A stretch of 56,861 nucleotides of DNA from contig CABYBP010000003.1 in the NCBI GenBank assembly GCA_902517315.1, positions 1 through 56,861 on the forward strand. Reading direction: 5' to 3'. The notes beneath the pieces were generated by a model. It was not told the origin of the DNA. It did not search any database and saw only the letters and a list, made by a program, of their open reading frames with translations. This stretch comes from an uncultured Alphaproteobacteria bacterium (GTDB lineage Bacteria; Pseudomonadota; Alphaproteobacteria; HIMB59; GCA-002718135). This document shows, one piece after another, positions 43,153 through 51,210 of the stretch (the stretch's first letter is position 1; every line of letters begins with the position of its first letter). A program made the position numbers and the translations under genes.

Positions 43153-44301
43153 ATGAAAAATATTGGACTCATTGGATGTGGTAATATTGCAGAAACCTAT
43201 TTTCGCGCAGAAGAATATTTTAATAATATAAATTTTGTAGCATGTGCTGATATCAATTTAGATGCAGCCAAAAAAACAGCTACTCAATATAATATTATTC
43301 CACTATCAGTTGATGAGATACTTACTGACAAAAATATAGATATTATTCTTAACCTTACTATCCCACAAGCTCATTATGAAATATCTAAAAGGGCTCTTGA
43401 GTCAAATAAACATGTTTATTGCGAAAAACCAATGAGCGTTAAGTTTGATGATGCGAAAGAGCTATTAAACTTAGCAAAAAAAAATAGCCTATATATTGGT
43501 AATGCCCCGGATACTTTTTTGGGAGGAGGAGGGCAGCTTACAAGAAATTTAATTGATAATGATGATATTGGAAAAATTTTAACCGGTAATTTTATATTTG
43601 CCTTTCCGGGTGTGCAAGATTTTCATCCAAGTCCTGAGTCTTGGTTTCAAGAGGGAGGAGGCCCTGTTATAGATATGGGTCCATATTTTTTTACAACACT
43701 GGTAAACCTTCTTGGTCCTGTTAAAAATATAAGAGGAAGAGGTGCAAAGTTTTCTGAAAAAAGAGAATACAAAGCTGGCCCAAAAAAAGGAGAAACTTTT
43801 AATGTAGAGATTCCAACTTCTTATATGTTCAATATCGAGTTTCAAAATAAAGCTATCATCCAGGGATTTATTTCTTTTGATGTTTTAAATCATAAACGTA
43901 ATCACATGGAACTCTATGGAACAAAGGGATCAGTTGTAGTTCCTGATCCCAATATGTTTGGCGGACCAGTATCTATAGCAGGAGAATTTGGATCTGAATG
44001 GAAAGATATTAGTGTTGAAGATAAGCCTCTTGGTAAGACAAATATCGTTAATCATAGTGGTAGAAGTAATGAGGCCCCAGAACAAGCAAATTATAGAGGT
44101 ATTGGACTAGCTGAAATGATTGATGCAATTGAGAATAATAGAATCCATAGATGTAATGGAGAGTTAGCTCTTCATGTTCTTGATGTAATTGAGTGCGCCA
44201 TGATTTCATCAATTTATAAAGTTGAAGTAGAACTTAGATCTTCTTGTGTGAAGCCAGAGCCAATGCATGATGATTTCATTAGGCAAATCCTAAAAAAATA
44301 A
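43153..44301 (+). CDS. Gfo/Idh/MocA-family oxidoreductase
   Basis: A 382-residue NAD(P)-dependent sugar/cyclitol dehydrogenase. The N-terminal Rossmann motif is GLIGCGNIAETYF (residues 5-17). The family Lys is in CEKPMSVKFDDA, and GGGPVIDMGPYFFTTLVNLLG is the C-terminal-domain helix with the catalytic Asp region. Such enzymes include inositol 2-dehydrogenase IolG and MocA of rhizopine breakdown. It sits between two CUT2 importers and near an IolD homologue, so a cyclitol substrate is a reasonable inference. The sequence alone does not fix it. Confidence 0.87.
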   Translation: MKNIGLIGCGNIAETYFRAEEYFNNINFVACADINLDAAKKTATQYNIIPLSVDEILTDKNIDIILNLTIPQAHYEISKRALESNKHVYCEKPMSVKFDDAKELLNLAKKNSLYIGNAPDTFLGGGGQLTRNLIDNDDIGKILTGNFIFAFPGVQDFHPSPESWFQEGGGPVIDMGPYFFTTLVNLLGPVKNIRGRGAKFSEKREYKAGPKKGETFNVEIPTSYMFNIEFQNKAIIQGFISFDVLNHKRNHMELYGTKGSVVVPDPNMFGGPVSIAGEFGSEWKDISVEDKPLGKTNIVNHSGRSNEAPEQANYRGIGLAEMIDAIENNRIHRCNGELALHVLDVIECAMISSIYKVEVELRSSCVKPEPMHDDFIRQILKK

Positions 44302-44414
44302 TAGTAAATTAAAATCTTACTTCATGGATGTGATAATTTGTTCCTAAATACCAGATTTTCTGCTTGTTTTACGAATTTATTCTTGCTAGGTCTTCCCTAA
44401 AATAGGAGGAATGC
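44302..44414 (+). promoter_or_regulatory. leader of the second CUT2 operon
   Basis: A 113-base gap without a gene. It ends in a strong TAGGAGGA ribosome binding site 5 bases before ATG 44415, and probably carries the promoter for the second importer. No sure -35/-10 pair or operator is visible. Confidence 0.35.
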
Positions 44415-45380
44415 ATGAAAAAATTTGCTTCAATTATTCTGGCTTCAGTAGCTCTTTTCGCTACTTCAGCAAAAGCAGAATATAAATTTAACTTCGTTAT
44501 GCATAGTGACACTAACAATGCTTTTTGGGCAGCAGTCCATAAAGGATTTAAAGATGCGTGTGCACAAATCGATGCAGATTGCCAAATGTTAACACTAACA
44601 GGTGATGGTGATCAGCAAGAACAACTTCAAAACTTTGAATCATCAATTGCTCAAGGTGTTGATGGTATTGTAACTACAATTACAAACCCTACACTTTTTG
44701 ATGCAGCGGTCGATGAAGCTTTAGCAGCTGGTATCCCAGTTATTACAGCTAATACTGATGATCCAGAAGGAGCTGCAGGCAGTAATAGACTTGCTTATGT
44801 AGGACAGGACTTAGAAGCAGCTGGGTATGAACTAACTGCTAAACTTTCTGAAATGTTTCCTGATGGTGATGTTCACGTTTTAATTGGTGTTGCAGATATG
44901 AACCAATCTTGGGCTTATACTAGAGGTAATGGTATAGCTCGATTCATGGATGATTATAAAGCAGCAAATCCAGATAGAAATGTAACATACGAAAAAATCG
45001 AATCAGGTTTAGATCTTTCAACTGTTGGAAACAGAGTTGCAGCTTACGTGCAAGCTAATCCAAACACAACAGCATATCTTGATGTTGGGTTTTGGGAAGC
45101 TGGTGCTGCTCAAGCTGTTAGAAACCTAGGTTATGCACCTGGTGAAATTTTACTAGCAGGTTTTGATTTGGTTGATGTTGTTTTCGAAGAAATGGATAAA
45201 GGCTATGTTCAACTTACAGTTGACCAACAACCTTATTACCAGGGATACATGTCAGTTCACCAACTTTACTTAATGAATAAGTATGGTTTAAGTGCTCTAG
45301 ATATTAACACTGGTAAGGCTATGGTTGGCCCATCTGATGTTGAAACAATAAGATCATTTAAAGGAATGTCAGTTAGATAA
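44415..45380 (+). CDS. periplasmic sugar-binding protein of second CUT2 importer
   Basis: A 321-residue type I periplasmic binding protein. The signal peptide covers residues 1-21, with cleavage after AKA. Mature blocks are FNFVMHSDTNNAFWAAVHKGFKDA, IAQGVDGIVTTITNPT and LAGFDLVDVV. Cys49 and Cys57 (DACAQIDADCQM) may form a disulfide. It belongs with the permease and ATPase that follow. A terminator lies between this gene and the permease, which would keep binding-protein levels above those of the membrane parts. Substrate unknown; it is only distantly similar to the binding protein at 42145. Confidence 0.92.
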   Translation: MKKFASIILASVALFATSAKAEYKFNFVMHSDTNNAFWAAVHKGFKDACAQIDADCQMLTLTGDGDQQEQLQNFESSIAQGVDGIVTTITNPTLFDAAVDEALAAGIPVITANTDDPEGAAGSNRLAYVGQDLEAAGYELTAKLSEMFPDGDVHVLIGVADMNQSWAYTRGNGIARFMDDYKAANPDRNVTYEKIESGLDLSTVGNRVAAYVQANPNTTAYLDVGFWEAGAAQAVRNLGYAPGEILLAGFDLVDVVFEEMDKGYVQLTVDQQPYYQGYMSVHQLYLMNKYGLSALDINTGKAMVGPSDVETIRSFKGMSVR

Positions 45381-45387
45381 TTACTTT

Positions 45388-45422
45388 AACCAGGCTCTTT
45401 ATATAGAGCCTGGTTCTTTTTT
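45388..45422 (+). terminator. intrinsic terminator/attenuator between binding protein and permease
   Basis: Stem AACCAGGCTCT / AGAGCCTGGTT (11 bp, 6-base loop) followed by CTTTTTT. It lies 7 bases after the binding-protein stop and before the same-strand permease gene, so partial read-through probably sets the ratio of the parts. Confidence 0.9.
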
Positions 45423-45435
45423 ATATAAAAATAAT

Positions 45436-46416
45436 ATGAGTAAAAATTTTAGTATTAGAAGTCTTTTGGTAAGACCGGAAGTAGCTACCTTTCTAATGTT
45501 TGTAGCAATCATGATTGGATTTTATATTGCAAACGAAAGATTTTTAGACGCAAGAAATATAAGAATTGTTATGGGTATCACACCTGAGTACATTATAGTT
45601 GCAATTGGTATTGCAATACTAATGATCTCTGGAGAATTTGATTTATCTGTTGGGTCAGTTTTTGCCCTTGTTCCAATGACCATTGTACAAATGGTTCATC
45701 AAGGAATACCGCCATGGTTTGCAATTTTTTTAGGATTAATGGTAGGAATCATTGTCGGCTTTGTTAATGGGTTTATAACTCTAAGATTTGGTATCCCTTC
45801 ATTTATTGCAACTCTTGGTATGTTGTATATTGCAAGAAGCCTTACCACAGTTGCCACCGCAGGTTTTCCACCTCCCTTTCCTCATATTTTACCAAATGAA
45901 TTATTTGTTTATCAATTTGAATTATTTAGAGCTTCTTTGTATTGGGCTTTACTGGTAGCAGTTGTGCTCGGTGTTATGCTTCATAGAAGCAATGTAGGCA
46001 ACTGGATTTATGCTACTGGTGGAGATCAAAATGCTGCATCTTCAATGGGTATCAAAACAGGAAATGTAAAAATGTTTTGTTTTATTCTTTGTGGATTTCT
46101 AGCTGGTTTTGCAGGTATGATACAAACATTTCGATTAGAAGCACCTTTACCAAGTCAGGGTTACTTATTGGAATTAGAATCAATTGCTGCAGCAGTTATT
46201 GGAGGAGTTAGTTTGTTCGGAGGAATAGGAACAGTTTTTGGTGCTGTAATTGGAGCAATACTTATAAGATTTTTAGAGAGTGGTATTATTATGGCTAGAA
46301 TAGATGCAGAATGGTTTAGAGCAGGATTAGGATCTCTTATAATTATTGCTGTTGTATTTAACACCTTTATTAGTCGCAGAGCTACTAGAATTGGTCAAAA
46401 CAAGGCAAAGGATTAA
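45436..46416 (+). CDS. CUT2-family ABC permease of second importer
   Basis: A 326-residue RbsC-like permease with about ten helices. The block ISGEFDLSVGSVFALVP and a GGVSLFGGIGTVFGA segment near the C-terminus are diagnostic. It starts 55 bases after the binding-protein stop, beyond the terminator, and its ATPase gene begins 2 bases after its stop. It is paralogous to the permease at 41050. Confidence 0.92.
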   Translation: MSKNFSIRSLLVRPEVATFLMFVAIMIGFYIANERFLDARNIRIVMGITPEYIIVAIGIAILMISGEFDLSVGSVFALVPMTIVQMVHQGIPPWFAIFLGLMVGIIVGFVNGFITLRFGIPSFIATLGMLYIARSLTTVATAGFPPPFPHILPNELFVYQFELFRASLYWALLVAVVLGVMLHRSNVGNWIYATGGDQNAASSMGIKTGNVKMFCFILCGFLAGFAGMIQTFRLEAPLPSQGYLLELESIAAAVIGGVSLFGGIGTVFGAVIGAILIRFLESGIIMARIDAEWFRAGLGSLIIIAVVFNTFISRRATRIGQNKAKD

Positions 46417-46418
46417 AA

Positions 46419-47156
46419 ATGGAAGATATAATTGTTTGCGAAGATTTAAATAAATATTATGCAGGTGTTCACGCACTAAAAGACTTAAGTCTTAAAATTA
46501 AAAAAGATTCTGTCGTTGGATTAATTGGTGACAACGGTGCAGGTAAATCAACTCTAATTAAAATATTATCAGGAGCACATAAGCCTGATTCAGGTCATAT
46601 TTATTTTGAGGGTAATAAAGTTAGATTTAAATCTACAAAAGAAGCAATGAATTTGGGAATAGAAACTATTTATCAGTATTCAGCTTTAATTCCAGAGATG
46701 TCGATAGCACGAAATATTTTTATTGGACGTGAACAAACAAATTATAACGTAGGTTCTTTTGGACTAATGAAAACAAAAGTAATGCAAGATGATGCAATGA
46801 AAGCCCTAACAGATGTTGAGCTTCATCTTCGTTCTCCAGATACACCAGTTAATCAATTATCAGGAGGAGAAAGACAAGGTGTAGTAATTGCAAGAGCAAT
46901 GTACTTCAAATCAAAAGTGCTAATTCTTGATGAGCCAACAAATCATTTATCAGTAAAAGAAACAAACAAAGTATTAAGATTTGTTGAAGGTTTAAAAAAA
47001 CAAGGCGTAACATCAATTTTTATCACTCACAATTTAAGCCATGTCTATCCTATAGCCGATCATTTATGCGTTATGGCTAGAGGAGAAAAAATAGCCGATA
47101 TGGAAAAAAAAGATACAACAATTGATGAGTTAACAAACTTATTAGTAAACGGATAA
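46419..47156 (+). CDS. CUT2-family ABC ATPase of second importer (single domain)
   Basis: A 245-residue ATPase with Walker A GDNGAGKSTL, signature LSGGERQ, Walker B VLILDEP and H-loop ITHNLS. It is a single-domain form like the ATPase at 40304. In this operon the gene order is binding protein, permease, ATPase, whereas the first importer runs ATPase, permease, binding protein. The dioxygenase gene follows 15 bases later and is probably co-transcribed. Confidence 0.9.
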   Translation: MEDIIVCEDLNKYYAGVHALKDLSLKIKKDSVVGLIGDNGAGKSTLIKILSGAHKPDSGHIYFEGNKVRFKSTKEAMNLGIETIYQYSALIPEMSIARNIFIGREQTNYNVGSFGLMKTKVMQDDAMKALTDVELHLRSPDTPVNQLSGGERQGVVIARAMYFKSKVLILDEPTNHLSVKETNKVLRFVEGLKKQGVTSIFITHNLSHVYPIADHLCVMARGEKIADMEKKDTTIDELTNLLVNG

Positions 47157-47171
47157 TTAGTAGGAGACATT

Positions 47172-48107
47172 ATGATAAGTGAATCGCAGATAAAACAATA
47201 TAATGAAGAAGGTTATACAATAGTAGAAGACGTATTTAATATGGACGATTTAAATCCAATATTAAATGAGTTTGAAGAAATTGTTGAAGATTTTGCAGAT
47301 AAAGCATTTAAAGCAGGTAAAATTTCAAATAAGCATGAAGATAAAGATGTATTTAAAAGGTTAGCAGCTTTAGAAAATGATTTTAAAGGCTCTTCAGTTT
47401 TAATTCACCATAGAGGAGAATTAAAACCAGCATTAGCAAATTTATGGGGATCAAAAAAACTTTTAGATATTGTTGAAAACTGGGTTGGAAAAGATATTTC
47501 GGGGCATCCTGTTTGGAACATTCGATCTAAAACACCTCAGACCGCGAGAATGACTGTTCCTTGGCATCAAGATTCAGCATACTTAAAAGATGGAGCAGAA
47601 AAAACTACTCAACCTGCCGCTTGGATACCTTTTTTAGATGTAAATAAACATAATGGATGTATGCAAGTTCTTCCTGGAGGTCACAGGCCAGAAAGAGTGT
47701 TAAATCATAAGTTAGAAAAGAAAGATGGTTCAGTAAAAGACTCATGGTATTTATTTATTGAAGATAAAGATATTCCTGATGAAAAAATTGTTACTTGTGA
47801 AATGAAAGCTGGCTCTGTTCTTTTTTTACATCAACTAGTTCCACATCGATCACTCGAAAATATGTCTGATGATGTAAGATGGAGTGTTGATCTTAGATTC
47901 CAAAATCCAAAAGACGAAGCAGGATTTCATACAGGATTAGTAGACCCAATCATTATGAGAAAATCAGATGATCAAGAGTATACTGCTGATTGGAACTCTT
48001 GGTTTCAGGGATATGAAGAGCAGCATACTAAGTTTAGAGGTACTGCTAAAAAAGATGCTTTTGACTCTACAGTAGATGGTTCATGGTTAGAACGTTGGGA
48101 TAAATAA
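47172..48107 (+). CDS. phytanoyl-CoA dioxygenase (PhyH) family Fe(II)/2-oxoglutarate oxygenase
   Basis: A 311-residue cupin-fold oxygenase. The iron site is His132-X-Asp134 in PWHQDSAYLKDG and probably His225 in LVPHRSL. An Arg about ten residues later, in WSVDLRFQ, would bind 2-oxoglutarate. Members hydroxylate or O/N-demethylate diverse small molecules; the family name does not imply phytanate. As it directly follows a sugar/cyclitol importer, it probably oxidises the imported solute in the cytoplasm. The gene begins with a good AGGAGA site. The desaturase-type gene follows after 18 bases. Confidence 0.87.
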   Translation: MISESQIKQYNEEGYTIVEDVFNMDDLNPILNEFEEIVEDFADKAFKAGKISNKHEDKDVFKRLAALENDFKGSSVLIHHRGELKPALANLWGSKKLLDIVENWVGKDISGHPVWNIRSKTPQTARMTVPWHQDSAYLKDGAEKTTQPAAWIPFLDVNKHNGCMQVLPGGHRPERVLNHKLEKKDGSVKDSWYLFIEDKDIPDEKIVTCEMKAGSVLFLHQLVPHRSLENMSDDVRWSVDLRFQNPKDEAGFHTGLVDPIIMRKSDDQEYTADWNSWFQGYEEQHTKFRGTAKKDAFDSTVDGSWLERWDK

Positions 48108-48125
48108 AAATTCAAATAATCAATC

Positions 48126-49109
48126 ATGCATGTCAATCTTGATGACTGGTACAAACCAGATGTTGATAGGAAAAAATTAAAAAATTTAAGTAAGAAAAAA
48201 GACTTACCTGGTTTAGTACATTTTCTCATTTATTTTATATTTCTTTTTGTATCTGGCTACTTAGCATATTTAACTTTAGGGACTTGGTGGACGTACTTAT
48301 TCTTTTTTATATACGGAACAATTTATGCATTCAGTGTAGCTAACTGGCATGAAACCGTTCACCGTACAGCTTTTAAAACAAGATGGATAAATGAAATTTT
48401 TTATCACATCAGTTCTTTTATGTGTGACTTTGAAGGGTTTCGATGGAGATGGAGTCATACATTTCATCACTCAAAAACTCTTCAAACTGAAGATGATTAT
48501 GATCATGAAATTCAAGTTTCAAGACCTGTAGAATTGTTAGCATTCTTTTTAAATTTTATTCCACTAACTGATTTACTTTATCCGCATAAACTTATTAAGT
48601 ACGAAGTTTTAAAACATGCCTTTGGAAAATTTTCCCCAGTTATTGATATTACTGCCCCTAAAGAAGAAAAGAAAAAAATATTATGGAATTCAAGATTATA
48701 TGTTTTGATATGGGTTTTAGTTTTTGCTTACTCTTTTTATATTGGTTCCATCTTACCAATTGTTTATATTATTTTACCTACATATATAGGCAAACCAATC
48801 TGGTTTGCTGTTAATGTAACACAACATTTAGCAGCAAAAGTAGATACAAAAGATCATCGCTTAAGCACTTATTCAGTAAGAATAAATCCCATTTTAAGTT
48901 TTCTGTATTGGCACATGGAATATCATTTAGAACATCACATGTATCCAATGGTACCTTCCTATAATTTAAAGAAACTTCGCAAAGAAATCGATTCAGAACT
49001 TCCAAAACCCTTTAATAGTCTTTTTGATTTTTATAGAAGAGTCTTACCTTCGGTAATAGCCTTAGCTACAAATCCAGATAAGTATTATAAAGTAAAATTA
49101 AATAATTAA
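48126..49109 (+). CDS. membrane di-iron oxygenase of the fatty-acid desaturase/MocD type
   Basis: A 327-residue membrane protein with the three histidine boxes of the desaturase/hydroxylase superfamily: HETVH (His75, His79), HTFHH (His111, 114, 115) and EYHLEHH near the C-terminus. Helices lie at about residues 32-72 and 135-230. The family includes fatty-acid desaturases, alkane hydroxylases and MocD, the putative oxygenase of rhizopine demethylation. A sugar-importer context, with a MocE-like ferredoxin 12 kb upstream, favours a MocD-like role, but this is inference. It abuts the convergent glyoxalase gene. Confidence 0.82.
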   Translation: MHVNLDDWYKPDVDRKKLKNLSKKKDLPGLVHFLIYFIFLFVSGYLAYLTLGTWWTYLFFFIYGTIYAFSVANWHETVHRTAFKTRWINEIFYHISSFMCDFEGFRWRWSHTFHHSKTLQTEDDYDHEIQVSRPVELLAFFLNFIPLTDLLYPHKLIKYEVLKHAFGKFSPVIDITAPKEEKKKILWNSRLYVLIWVLVFAYSFYIGSILPIVYIILPTYIGKPIWFAVNVTQHLAAKVDTKDHRLSTYSVRINPILSFLYWHMEYHLEHHMYPMVPSYNLKKLRKEIDSELPKPFNSLFDFYRRVLPSVIALATNPDKYYKVKLNN

Positions 49110-49110
49110 A

Positions 49111-49536
49111 TTACCAAGAACCAGAATTTTCCATAGACTTCCAAGGTTCTTGTTCTGGAAGTGATTCACCCTCTTGTAAAATTTCTAAAGAAATTCCATC
49201 TGGAGAACGAACAAATGCCATATGTCCATCTCGTGGAGGTCTATTTATCGTAACACCGTTATTCATTAATTTTTCACAAACTTCATAAATATTTTTTACA
49301 CTGTAAGCGAGATGCCCAAAGTTTCTTCCACCTGTATATTTTTCCGGATCCCAATTATATGTTAATTCAAGTAATCCAGTTTTTTCATCACTATTTTCAG
49401 CAGCTAAAAAAATTAATGTAAAGCGACCTTTTTCGTTGTCAACACGTCGCACCTCTTTTAGTCCAAGTTTATTACAATAAAAATCTAATGATTTTTCAAT
49501 ATTCTCAACTCTCACCATTGTGTGCAAATACTTCAT
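49111..49536 (-). CDS. gloA: lactoylglutathione lyase (glyoxalase I)
   Basis: A 141-residue single-module vicinal-oxygen-chelate protein. All four metal ligands of E. coli-type glyoxalase I have counterparts: His5 (YLHTMVRV), Glu57 (LLELTYNWD), His75 (FGHLAY) and Glu118 (ISLEIL). It isomerises the methylglyoxal-glutathione adduct to S-lactoylglutathione. It stands alone on the minus strand between the desaturase-type gene and the Tat-exported binding protein gene, so it may protect against methylglyoxal formed in sugar breakdown. A partial glyoxalase II is at 1-333. Confidence 0.9.
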   Translation of the reverse strand: MKYLHTMVRVENIEKSLDFYCNKLGLKEVRRVDNEKGRFTLIFLAAENSDEKTGLLELTYNWDPEKYTGGRNFGHLAYSVKNIYEVCEKLMNNGVTINRPPRDGHMAFVRSPDGISLEILQEGESLPEQEPWKSMENSGSW

Positions 49537-49633
49537 AATTGATAATAATTATTAACATATTTTTAATTTTATTTTCAATTGTTATTTTCTCAAATATCCA
49601 TAGTGTTTAATCAATAATAATAGGGAGGACTAA

Positions 49634-51166
49634 ATGAAGAAAAAAAATCAATTAAAAGTCTCCAGAAGAACAGTTATGAAAGGAGCTCTTGCAGCAGGTG
49701 CAGTAATGTCTGCTACATCAATTCCTTCACAGTTGTTCGCAGGTCAATACGATATTCCTGAACCATTAAAACCACTACCAACAACTGGTGGTAATATGAG
49801 ATGGATTGACAGTGGAGATATGAAAGGTGTTTTTTGGAAAAAAATATTTCCAGAATATGCTGCTTCTAGAGGTATAACTATTGAATATGATGGGTTACCA
49901 TGGAAAGAAATAAATAAAATTGTTCCTTTAGCAGTAAGAAACGGAACTGTTCATGATGTATTTCAAATTCCTTTGAACATGGATCCAGGTGTAGCTGTTG
50001 CAGAAGGATGGGTTCAGCCTTGGGATGACTACATTGAAAACATTGATGAATGGTTAGCTGGATTTCCTAGTGGTGTTTATTTACCAGGTGTTAATCAGTT
50101 TGATGGTAAAACTTATGGTGTGTGTTTAACAGCAAATAAAAGAACAGGTACCTGTCTTTTATATAGCAGTAAATACATGAGTGAAGCAGGTTATGATCCT
50201 CAAGCAGGAAGAATGACATACTCTGAAATTAGAGATGCTGCTAAAAAAATTACTACTAATGGTAAAGGTCAATACTACGGTTGGATCATTGGTGGTAACC
50301 AAGTAAATCGTTGGGAAGATGTAGTTCATACTTTTGGACAAGTTGCGGGAGCTCATAGTGGAAGAGGTGGATTTACAAATAGACATATCAGTTTTAAAAC
50401 TGGTAAATTTGTAATCGCTTCTGATCAATACATGGAAGCTGTTGAACTTTTATTACAACTTAAATCTGATGGAAGTGCATTCCCAGGTGTTATGAGTATG
50501 AATGCTCCTCAAGCAAGAGCTCTTATGCCTCAAGGTGCTGCAGGAATGATTTTCCAAGGACCTTGGTGTATTGGAACATGGGCTAAAGATGCTCCAAGCT
50601 GGGAGTATGGTATAGCAAGTGAACCTGTTCCTGATGGAAAAAAAGCAGAGCCTCTTTATATTGCTGAGGGTGGATCAAACACTTTATGGTTAAGTAAAGA
50701 TAGTAAAATGGGACCTTTTGCAGGTGACTTAGTTAGATTTATGGGAACTGAGCAAGGTCAAATTTACTGGGCACAAACTGTTGGTGCAGCAGATCCTGCA
50801 ATAAGCCCAGCAGCTGTTGCAAAGGCTGGTCTAACTGGACCTTCAGCGCAAGCTCTTAAAATGTTCAATGAAAATCTTCTTGTTGGACCTAACCCAATTG
50901 TTAGAAATAAAGATGTCGGTATTGTTGCTGCAAAATCAAGAATGCCAGACCCATCTTTAGCTCTAGTTATTCAAGGTCTTTATACTGGTCAACTTAAAGG
51001 TGTCGAAGCACAGCTTAAAGATTGTAATCAGAGATATGAAGATGCACTTGATAAAGCAGTTGAAGAAGCAAGAGCGGACGGTGCTAATGTAACTCGTGAT
51101 GATTGGGTATTTCCAAATTGGGATACTAATTCTAATTACGGTGCAGCGAAGTACGCTGAACTATAA
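49634..51166 (+). CDS. Tat-exported ABC solute-binding protein (family 1, CUT1 type)
   Basis: A 510-residue extracellular solute-binding protein. The Tat signal SRRTVMKGALAAGA (Arg11-Arg12) is followed by a short hydrophobic stretch and SQLFAG. The large size and blocks such as PQGAAGMIFQGPW fit family 1 (maltose/oligosaccharide-type) binding proteins. Tat export implies folding before export. The permease genes for a MalFG-type importer follow after a terminator. It is preceded by GGGAGGA. The ligand is unknown; the adjoining sulfatases suggest a sulfated glycan or sulfated small molecule. Confidence 0.9.
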   Translation: MKKKNQLKVSRRTVMKGALAAGAVMSATSIPSQLFAGQYDIPEPLKPLPTTGGNMRWIDSGDMKGVFWKKIFPEYAASRGITIEYDGLPWKEINKIVPLAVRNGTVHDVFQIPLNMDPGVAVAEGWVQPWDDYIENIDEWLAGFPSGVYLPGVNQFDGKTYGVCLTANKRTGTCLLYSSKYMSEAGYDPQAGRMTYSEIRDAAKKITTNGKGQYYGWIIGGNQVNRWEDVVHTFGQVAGAHSGRGGFTNRHISFKTGKFVIASDQYMEAVELLLQLKSDGSAFPGVMSMNAPQARALMPQGAAGMIFQGPWCIGTWAKDAPSWEYGIASEPVPDGKKAEPLYIAEGGSNTLWLSKDSKMGPFAGDLVRFMGTEQGQIYWAQTVGAADPAISPAAVAKAGLTGPSAQALKMFNENLLVGPNPIVRNKDVGIVAAKSRMPDPSLALVIQGLYTGQLKGVEAQLKDCNQRYEDALDKAVEEARADGANVTRDDWVFPNWDTNSNYGAAKYAEL

Positions 51167-51178
51167 AAAAAAGAATTT

Positions 51179-51205
51179 AAAGGCGAATTTCTAATTCGCC
51201 TTTTT
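51179..51205 (+). terminator. intrinsic terminator/attenuator after the Tat-exported binding protein
   Basis: Stem AAAGGCGAATT / AATTCGCCTTT (11 bp, 3-base loop) followed by T residues. It is 12 bases after the stop and 6 bases before the permease gene on the same strand, so it should lower permease and sulfatase expression relative to the binding protein. Confidence 0.9.
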
Positions 51206-51210
51206 CTATT

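Noticed and set aside
47172..48107. True phytanoyl-CoA hydroxylase role
   Set aside because: Only the fold and iron-site motifs match. The operon context is sugar/cyclitol import, so the family name should not be read as its substrate.
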